Below, in pieces: positions 8,500 to 14,525 of a DNA stretch of 14,525 nucleotides. The notes beneath the pieces are model-generated. The model saw only the letters and a list, made by a program, of their open reading frames with translations. It was not told where the DNA came from and made no database searches. This stretch comes from Coemansia sp. RSA 1804 (taxonomy: Eukaryota > Kickxellomycota > Kickxellomycetes > Kickxellales > Kickxellaceae): contig JANBTH010000576.1 in NCBI GenBank assembly GCA_027578815.1, positions 1 through 14,525 of the forward strand. Direction: 5' to 3'. The stretch's first letter is position 1. Every line of letters begins with the position of its first letter. Both the position numbers and the translations under genes were made by a program.

Positions 8500-9612
8500 G
8501 CTCGTGCACATAACCTATTGGCATCAGAAAAGGTCAGACGCTTACAGAAGCTCATAGAAAACAGCCCAGCATATGGGAGCTCTGAGGAGGCAGAGTGGAT
8601 AGCTAAATATCTGTCACTGAACGTGGAGGTCTCCACAGAACTGGCTAGGCGGATGGAAGGCCGGCAAGTGAGATCAAGAGCACAGTGGACAGAAAAGGAT
8701 AAAAGATCATCTCGATATTTCTACAGATGCATAAAGGCTTGCAACTTCATTACACACATGCCAACACTTCTAGACCAGGATAACAAGGAGATTACGTCTG
8801 AAGCTGATATGCAGAAATGGATGGTGGAGTTTTAGTCAGAACTTTTTTGCAGCAGGTACAACGAATAGTACAGCGCAGGATGAGTTGCTGGCTACTTGGG
8901 AGACAAAAATACCCCAGGAGCTAACAGCACGACTTGATGCTGCTATTCGGCTGGAAGAAGTAATGAATGCGATAAAGGCGGCACCAAACAACAAAGCCCC
9001 TGAACCAAACGGGCTTACTTACAGGTTCTACAAAGCTCATTTGTGCCAGAGGAGGATGGGCGCTGCCCAGTATGTCATGTCGAAAACGAGGATATCAGAA
9101 ACTACTTTTTGTAATGTCCGCATATTCAGCGTTTTTGGTGCTTGGTCGAAGAGTATCCCAAGTCTTCCTCCAGACAAGCCGTTCCCTGGACTGAATTCAA
9201 AATCGACGTGGACAAAGTTATCTTTGGTTTTGATGAATGGTTAAACATTCTGCCAAACGCAGAAACATTACATGGGCTAGCTGTGTGGGAGATTTTCCGT
9301 GCTCATACTGAAGCAGCCCCGGATAACTCGATACTAACGCCTCAAGCAGAGTTTGCACGTTGGAGGAAGGCTGTGTTAGAGCGTATTATTCACGATTTCT
9401 ATGCTGCGCACAGTCACTCAAGCAACTCTTTTCAGGAAGGTTGGCCCAATGTCGACACCTGCTGGTTTCAGTTTGAACCAGGCGGAGCCAGTCAACCAGA
9501 AAAGTTGACTATTGCCCTTTCTTCTTTTCAACACGTTGCGTTACAATCTTTTCGAGAACACACTTTCAACGTAGGCGGTCCAAACTGCCATCACTGCGGT
9601 TCCTTTTCATAA
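8500..9612 (+). pseudogene. LINE ORF2 remnant (reverse transcriptase linker, RT start, zf-RVT)
   Basis: Three pieces are legible. The linker at 8500-8836 includes RAQWTEKDKRSSRYFYRCIK, matching the basic W-x-E-x-x-(R/K)-S-S-(R/K)-Y-F motif before LINE RTs. After a one-base shift in TTTT near 8830-8835, the next frame reads through LLATWETKIP to LEEVMNAIKAAPNNKAPEPN, GLTYRFYKAH. This is the start of RT, but with E and N where KAPGPDG is usual. At about 9036-9046 the frame jumps to a C-terminal part, so most of the RT, including the YxDD centre, is deleted. Then CPVCHVENEDIRNYFL, TAA at 9112-9114, CPHIQRFW gives a zf-RVT type Cys-Cys-His-Cys finger broken by one stop. The frame ends at 9610-9612 in the same tail as copy 1. 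Confidence 0.8.
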
Positions 9613-9710
9613 ACTCTGTTTACTAGTATGATTTCAATCGGTGGATAGCTGGGGCTCTAGATGTAGACCCAGTATACCCGATTAATAATAAATCAACGTT
9701 TTTGGGAAAA
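9464..9710 (+). repeat. LINE 3' end shared with 4582-4832
   Basis: Direct repeat of the element tail in the same orientation as copy 1, about 4.9 kb apart. Shared parts are the last 48 codons of the ORF, the 3' UTR (including GGGGCTCTAGATGTAGACCC) and the AATAAA. The two copies stand upstream of the two FunK1 loci. Confidence 0.85.
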
Positions 9711-10363
9711 GGGATGGTATGATGGTTGTCAAAGTAGATAAGCATGGATACCAGGACAAAAGTTAAAGAAGTTCGGCTGCCAACGCTATCGCAAAATGCC
9801 ATGCATTATTATATACTAATATGTGATGAGGTCACAGATAACTAAAGTGTTGTGCTTCCATGGCTTATTGTACAGCGGAATATCTCCCCATGTGCCTGGA
9901 AAAAATAGATTTGTTTAATCTTGGTCACTTATATGGGTCTGATTGTATTAGAGACATCTCTTGTTGAGCTTAGTAGAAGCCATATTGTATTGACAAGTTT
10001 TTATAGAAAGCAAATGGGAGGTTTTCAAGTCGCGGCTAGGGTTGGCTTGAGCTGCGAATTTCTTCATTGAGAATAACGCGGCATCTAGCTTGCTTGTTTG
10101 CTTGCGTCCAGACACACACTGCCTGCTGGATCTCAAAGTGGGCGGTCATATAAAAAATCCCCGGAAGAATGTCTTACCAAGTGCGAGTGGCTGCAAACTA
10201 GCTCAAATTAATTGGGCCTGGTTTTTTTGCTGAAATGGGCACATTTGCACACTCGATCTCCATGCCTATTTAACATAAGCAAGCGATTGAATATGAATAG
10301 CCTTCTTTTTCATATTCCAATTTCATTGTATATTTTAAATTCTTCTTGCTTCAACCAACACAG
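9711..10363. other. Region between LINE copy 2 and FunK1 locus B
   Basis: No convincing gene is seen. CATATAAAAAATCC at 10147-10160 is TATA-like and could serve locus B. The tail (10341-10363) is pyrimidine-rich and ends in ACACAG, like a splice acceptor in front of the first open block of locus B. A tiny ATG exon at 10169-10180 followed by GTGCGA would splice in frame to 10364, but the donor is poor. Confidence 0.35.
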
Positions 10364-11310
10364 ACTAGTACTCAGCCCTTCGAGAGCCCAAAGAGGAAGG
10401 CAACCGATATGTTTACTTCCAAGACTCCTGCCCGTGCGGCCGATGTAGCTAGTCACCAATACACATCCCTTCGGCCACCGAAGAAGGCGAAGATGGTGAT
10501 GCAGGCAAATGCAGACGAGACTGGCCAGGAAGACGAAGTGCTTTTTATTGGTAAGTTTGGGGCTTTAAAGACGGTGGAAGCAATGCTAAACAACCACATT
10601 TGTTTTTTGGGGGAGTCTCATTCCAAATACTAAATATACCAGCTCTACACAATGTGTCTTGTAGAATTCCAACTTGCGTCTGGTTTGATTAAACGAGCCC
10701 CACCCGAATCCTCATTGCTCTCTAAAACAACAAACATACGGTCAAGCGAGAATGCTGGTGCATCACGAATAGAGATAAAGCTTACCGCTGACCAAGAGCT
10801 GAAGGAAATCGTCACATACCACACAGAAAGAGACGTTTCCGACATTCTGAAGCCTGTGTTGCCTAAAGATTAAATAGAAAGAGGGGCGCTTGAGGGGGCC
10901 ATGGCCTACGTGGTTGATCGATTCGTGGAAATGGCGAAGACAGCACCACAAGCCAAAGCTGCGTCAAAGTCCAAGAAGTATAAAACCGTCCGTATGTTGA
11001 TTGGATCACACAAGGGAAAGTCAGTAGGTGCTCCCAGTGCTGCAACTACCTCCGCCACAACAGCTACATCCAGGTACGACCTTAGGCCTAGGACTAGGTC
11101 GATGCTTAGAAAAAAAACACCCTGCCCGGTAGAAATAATAGCCCTGAAAATGATTCTGGCAGTGCAGCCAAACCTGGTGAAGCTGTTCCTAGCGAAGGCA
11201 GCTCCGACAACAGAACAGAAACTATATTTAGTTCCTTATCCTTTCTCATTGAGAAATACACGTTTCAAAAGGCTTTAAAATGGAATATAAATGTGTGTTA
11301 TTTACTATGA
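10364..11310 (+). pseudogene. Disrupted 5' part of FunK1 locus B (basic, low-complexity N-terminal region)
   Basis: The frame opens after an acceptor-like ACACAG; the first in-frame ATG is at 10409. It has basic stretches (ESPKRKATDM, LRPPKKAKM) that look like nuclear signals. A clear intron (10551-10664) is followed by a polar block with DILKPVLPKD, then TAA at 10871-10873. The same frame resumes at once (IERGALEGAMAYVVDRFVEM) and runs to SRYDLRPRTRSMLRKK. At a run of eight A (11110-11117) it appears to shift by -1 into a hydrophilic Ser/Pro/Glu-rich frame ending with TGA at 11308-11310; the unshifted frame ends at 11276-11278. I do not recognise a domain. Position and orientation suggest it is the N-terminal portion of the nuclease-kinase gene that follows, but it could be a separate decayed gene. 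Sequencing error at the A run is possible. Confidence 0.5.
10551..10664 (+). other. Intron in the 5' part of locus B
   Basis: Perfect donor GTAAGT (10551-10556), branch TACTAA (10628-10633) and acceptor TTGTAG ending at 10664, about 31 nt from the branch, give 114 nt. Splicing removes the stop at 10631-10633 and keeps the frame. The nearer AG at 10641-10642 leads to a stop after about 17 codons. Confidence 0.65.
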
Positions 11311-11472
11311 GGAAACATATCAAACAACTATTCAGGACATGTTGCTGCTTTTATATCTCAGCGCTTATTGTCTTATATATCTCAAACATCTGTATCATTC
11401 CTTTTAGGAATGATAAATGTTGATTGAACTTAGATTCTTTCTCCTCATTGTCTGTAACATTTAACTATCAGA

Positions 11473-11488
11473 GCTGATCAATATCAGC
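11473..11488. repeat. Small perfect inverted repeat
   Basis: GCTGAT (11473-11478) and ATCAGC (11483-11488) around CAAT. It lies just upstream of the nuclease-like block, in a stretch that may be the end of an intron. Function not evident. Confidence 0.4.
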
Positions 11489-11529
11489 CACTGATCCCAG
11501 GCTCTCACTTATTGCCCTGGGCAACAGAC

Positions 11530-12426
11530 ATGTATCCAGCCATCAGCACTTTTTTTGAATTTGTGGCTGACTCAGTCGCCAGCTATTGGAATGGCCACCG
11601 TGATAACCTCAGAAAGCCGCGCATGATTGCTGCTGCTAAAATATTTGACTTCAAGCCCCAAGATTCGTTCAACTCAACGCGGATCGACATTTCTATTTGC
11701 GGTAGCAGCAAATCGTCTAAGCAGCTGAGTTTTGCGGATATGCTGCTCATGGTAGAGGCGAAGAGGAAGGCAAGAAAGTACAATACAGCGCTGGCGCAGC
11801 TAATTCACTACATGAGGCTGCTCTATGTCAAGCAATACAACTGCAGATTTTTCTGGGGAATGACGGTTTGCGCGACGGTCGTGCGTCTGTACATCCTTGG
11901 GCATGACAAGATATACGAGTCGCCATCAATTGATCTCTGGGTACCAGAGCAGTGCGCGGACTTGGTCAGACTGCTTGTAAGTTGGACTTTCTGCCCAGTC
12001 GGTATCCTTGGCTTTGACAAAACTATCGAGTATCTTCCGGAGTATAACTGTTTGAGAATCCAGACAGAGTCTCTTGACGGCGGCAAACCACACTTCTTCT
12101 ATGCGCAGAATATGCATCGGGCACCCGAGAACGTGTTTGGAAGGCACACGACATGCTTTCTTGCCTTCGAGAAGCCTCTTCATATTGTTCTGTCCTCTGC
12201 TACCTCAGATACCGAATCCACAAAGGCTTTGGATGCTGAAGTCGCAAAGGAGCGTAACAAAATTAAAGACTGGGTTGAAGGTGTTCAGACTGCGGTGCAT
12301 ATCAAGAAAGTGAGCATTGACTCTATACTCAAAATTGCTAGAACCAGCGTCACTAAAGCTGTAACCAAAATTGCAAAGGCAAGGTTTCTAGTATCCGATA
12401 AATCGTCCGATTCGGCTGCTGTCTAG
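11530..12426 (+). CDS. PD-(D/E)XK-like domain block of FunK1 locus B
   Basis: From ATG 11530 to TAG 12424-12426 there are 298 codons. The frame is open upstream to 11458, so the ATG may be internal to a larger spliced gene; an acceptor at 11486-11487 would be in phase. Counting from 11512 (residue 1), the nuclease-like motifs are RIDIS (57-61, D59), VEAK (81-84), Gln in ALAQLIHYMRLL (96) and RFFWGMTVCATVVRLYI (112-128). These align with gene A's RI-RD, VEIK, GQILQNF and RRFMIGLSLAGNRDVRLYV. FGRH (209-212) follows, as in gene A just before the kinase ATP Lys, but here the kinase lies beyond the TAG in the same frame. The last 39 codons may be an intron (12310-12426). If not spliced, this is a nuclease-like protein lacking its kinase. 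Activity and substrate are unknown. Confidence 0.65.
   Translation: MYPAISTFFEFVADSVASYWNGHRDNLRKPRMIAAAKIFDFKPQDSFNSTRIDISICGSSKSSKQLSFADMLLMVEAKRKARKYNTALAQLIHYMRLLYVKQYNCRFFWGMTVCATVVRLYILGHDKIYESPSIDLWVPEQCADLVRLLVSWTFCPVGILGFDKTIEYLPEYNCLRIQTESLDGGKPHFFYAQNMHRAPENVFGRHTTCFLAFEKPLHIVLSSATSDTESTKALDAEVAKERNKIKDWVEGVQTAVHIKKVSIDSILKIARTSVTKAVTKIAKARFLVSDKSSDSAAV
12310..12426 (+). other. Candidate phase-0 intron carrying the in-frame TAG
   Basis: Donor GTGAGC (12310-12315) and acceptor GTCTAG (12421-12426) would excise exactly 39 codons, including the TAG that separates nuclease and kinase blocks. CACTAAAG (about 12351-12358) is a possible branch, though far from the acceptor. A shorter option, GTAACC at 12361, also keeps the frame. 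The sites are weaker than in the other introns here. Confidence 0.35.
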
Positions 12427-13626
12427 GCTTGTGTATCAAAGATAGTCATGGCTATAGTCGGCTTTGCTGTTAATCCGGGTGAGAACTATTCTGCTGAGTG
12501 CGTTTGTTCCTTGGCTGCCAAGCCAGAGCAGGTCTTCGACGCCGCTGCCGCACGTATCCTAGCTGCTGGCGCTACTGTTGTTTCCGACGTCATCAATTAT
12601 GAGACTGCTGACATTTTCACTTACCCGTTCGAGCTTACCATGGGACAAATTGCCGCGGCAAAAGCACAACTCGTCCAATCGATTGATTCGGAAAGATTCG
12701 AATTGGACCGCTTCGTCAAGGATGTCTGGTCCTGCTCGAAATGGTCACAAGTGCCGGATAGACATGACGAGGTCCAGCACTTGAGAGAAATCAGGAGCAG
12801 GTTCCAGAATGACGAGTCCGTGGATGAGCTGATTTTTGTTGTGGCAGACGCGATGCATGCGAATCACAGGATCTTGTCAGAGTGCAGTATTCTGCACCGC
12901 GACATTTCACCGTATAACATTCTATTTACACGGGACCGGGACTGCAATCCCACTGGCATACTCATCGATTTTGATTGTGCGGTTTGTGTGGCAGATGAGG
13001 TTGCAGAAGGACCCAACCGAACTGGGACAGGGCCGTACATGAGCATTGCCAATCTCCGCCAACTCAAGTTCCCGCGCACCGAGCTGGATGACTGGGAGTC
13101 ATTGATATATGCGCTTTCCATGATGGCCACATTTGGCGTGACAACCGAGGACCGGCATGCATCGAGAGAGAGTACTCCATGCGACATATCGAAAGAAATA
13201 AGTCAACAGAAACTTCCAATCGGTGAATGGAGAAATTCCAACTACTACTCTGCCGGCTGTTCAAAGTCGTCGCATATGTCATCTTCCAGAAGCTTCGGGA
13301 AATCTATAACTGACCACTTCTTGCCGATAGCTAGCTATGAGCCCTTGAAAAGGCTTATCACCGATCTCCGGGACTGCCTCTTCAATAACCCGAGAATGTC
13401 TTACTATGGCTGGGGGACAGAGATCAAGCCAAGCTATCCAGAGGCTACCTTTACAATGTTTGTGACTGGCTACGATGATGCTGGTATTCAGCAAGATGTG
13501 GCTAGCCCCTTTGCCAGGCGGGCTGCCTGTGCTTATGCTATAGCGGGAGACCTGTGTGATATTTTGGACAGAGAAAGGAAAGCGGCACTAGAGCGGATGA
13601 ACAAGGGAGTGAGTGGGGAAGCCTAG
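12427..13626 (+). CDS. FunK1-type protein kinase domain block of locus B
   Basis: The frame runs from just after the TAG, first ATG at 12448, to TAG at 13624-13626; from that ATG it encodes 392 residues. Kinase motifs are complete: RFVKDVW with the ATP Lys (91), HDEVQHLREI with the alpha-C Glu (108), LHRDISPYN (149-157), LIDFDCAV with DFD (174-176) replacing DFG, GTGPYM, and LDDWESLIYAL (213-223). This matches FunK1 (Pkinase_fungal) and gene A motif by motif. If joined to the preceding block, about 150-190 residues separate FGRH from the ATP Lys, against about 31 in gene A, so residues 1-85 (or the presumed intron) form an insertion. It may be the 3' exon of one gene with 11530-12309, or a kinase translated alone from 12448. 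The frame itself shows no decay, unlike the 5' part. Confidence 0.75.
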   Translation, partial: ACVSKIVMAIVGFAVNPGENYSAECVCSLAAKPEQVFDAAAARILAAGATVVSDVINYETADIFTYPFELTMGQIAAAKAQLVQSIDSERFELDRFVKDVWSCSKWSQVPDRHDEVQHLREIRSRFQNDESVDELIFVVADAMHANHRILSECSILHRDISPYNILFTRDRDCNPTGILIDFDCAVCVADEVAEGPNRTGTGPYMSIANLRQLKFPRTELDDWESLIYALSMMATFGVTTEDRHASRESTPCDISKEISQQKLPIGEWRNSNYYSAGCSKSSHMSSSRSFGKSITDHFLPIASYEPLKRLITDLRDCLFNNPRMSYYGWGTEIKPSYPEATFTMFVTGYDDAGIQQDVASPFARRAACAYAIAGDLCDILDRERKAALERMNKGVSGEA

Positions 13627-14291
13627 GCTGTATGGCTTTTTATGTGGTTAAATAGTTTTCAAAAAGAATAACCAAATTGTTATTTACTCTTAGGAGCAAA
13701 ATCCTAGAAAAAAATCAGACTCGGTGTTGCTTTGATATGACAATCTCATATATCCGCAGATATATCAGTATGTTCTGATATCAACGTGTGAGCCAACAAA
13801 CGCTTCACGCCAAAATAAATCAGGCTCTCATCTGCTTTGACCTAAGCAACATATGTTAACTACATCCTAGATATGATGCGTGACGGAGATGGGCAACAGG
13901 GTCTGATTTCAGTGTGATCAGGATCAGAGTTCCCACAGAGATATCAGAGATAATAGGTCGCCGTGTGATGGAATGAGGCTGGCTATAAAAAGCAAAGAAA
14001 TGAAAATACTGAAATAGAATGTTTATTTACGTTTACTTCAGAATAAATAACATTCAAATCATATTATTTATCAAGTTATATTCGACAAGCCTTAATTCCT
14101 CGTTCAGCGTATTTTGTAACAAATATTCAGGCAAAAACAACAGACAGTGCACTCTCCCAATAAATGGGAAGAAGGGGGCTTGTATTAAAATTCATAAATG
14201 ATGTCAAAGTATTGGCGGTGCGGAGGCGTGGAATGCTTGTCGCACAACAGATAAAAGTCTATAAGGAAATTACAAGAAAAGCAGTTGGGGA
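13627..14291. other. Intergenic region between locus B and right-edge gene
   Basis: About 665 bp between convergent genes. AT-rich, with a small inverted repeat at 13762-13781 (ATATCAG, 6-nt loop, CTGATAT) and several other GATATC/TGATCA-like palindromes between 13745 and 13945. No convincing gene or RNA was found. Confidence 0.5.
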
Positions 14292-14525
14292 TCAGACGTT
14301 GGAGTGCGCGGGGTCCTGGTGCTTGGGACGACCGATGGTGGAGAGGCGGGAGCGCAGCCTCCGAATGCCGCTGCCCAGATCGACGGTGAGATAATCGATA
14401 AGGCGGTCGTCTACATTGTTGTCCATAAACGACTGCTCGGGATCGTTATCGTTTGGATCGTCGTAATCGACCAGCTCGCCGTCATCCAGACGCCCAAGCG
14501 GATTAAGGTGGTTGCCAATGTAGTG
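14292..14525 (-). CDS. C-terminal fragment of an unrecognised acidic protein (runs off right edge)
   Basis: On the minus strand a frame enters at the window edge and ends at TGA (14294-14292), giving 77 residues. An acidic stretch (LDDGELVDYDDPNDNDPE) is followed by a moderately hydrophobic segment (DDRLIDYLTVDLGSGI) and a basic tail (RRLRSRLSTIGRPKHQ). The DNA is GC-rich with strong C/G third-position use, as in a real host gene, unlike the adjacent AT-rich flank. I do not recognise the family. It converges with locus B. Confidence 0.65.
   Translation of the reverse strand, partial: HYIGNHLNPLGRLDDGELVDYDDPNDNDPEQSFMDNNVDDRLIDYLTVDLGSGIRRLRSRLSTIGRPKHQDPAHSNV

Larger units (their letters stand above)
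8500..9710 (+). mobile_element. Degenerate LINE (non-LTR retrotransposon), copy 2
   Basis: A 5'-truncated, internally deleted element in the plus direction. It keeps the linker before the reverse transcriptase, the start of the RT domain, the C-terminal zinc-binding region, a 3' UTR shared with copy 1, AATAAA (9687-9692) and a short A tract near 9707-9710. The 5' limit is set where the recognisable frame begins after a stop at 8497-8499; the true boundary is uncertain. The element cannot encode a working reverse transcriptase, since the catalytic centre is absent. Confidence 0.8.

Noticed and set aside
11512..11514. Start of the nuclease-like block at 11512
   Set aside because: The codon there is TTG, and the frame is open further upstream; the first ATG is 11530 and the true exon start is probably a splice acceptor.

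Overview
The window looks like nuclear DNA of a fungus. Supporting signs are compact genes, short spliceosomal introns (GTAAGT donors, CTAAC/TACTAA branch sites), AT-rich intergenic DNA with pyrimidine-rich leaders, a fungal-style seven-helix receptor, FunK1-type kinases and decayed non-LTR retrotransposons. Placement in an early-diverging group such as Kickxellomycotina is a guess from the receptor type and general style, not a proof.

Layout. At 1-182 (minus) is the N-terminal piece of an unrecognised protein that leaves the left edge. Bases 183-1947 are AT-rich and hold no convincing gene. At 1948-3051 (+) is a 7TM receptor with a serine-rich tail. It converges on 4296-3187 (minus), the ATP-dependent NAD(P)H-hydrate dehydratase, a metabolite-repair enzyme with a possible mitochondrial/cytosolic double start. 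From about 4580 to 13630 lies an accessory block. It holds a LINE 3' end (4582-4832), FunK1 gene A (5110-7831, three exons, about 822 residues), a longer but internally deleted copy of the same LINE (about 8500-9710), and FunK1 locus B (about 10364-13626). Locus B is interrupted by an in-frame TAA, a probable frameshift at a run of eight A, and an in-frame TAG that an intron might remove. Bases 13627-14291 hold no gene, and 14525-14292 (minus) is the C-terminal end of another unrecognised protein.

How parts relate. Both FunK1 loci pair a PD-(D/E)XK-nuclease-like domain with a FunK1 kinase domain, and the two align with each other motif by motif. Each is preceded, in the same orientation, by the 3' end of one LINE family. 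The flanking genes (receptor, hydrate dehydratase, edge genes) look like ordinary host genes. The repeated pairing of LINE tail and nuclease-kinase gene, together with the unusual state of locus B, is the most interesting aspect. All functions are inferred from motifs read by eye; no database search was possible.
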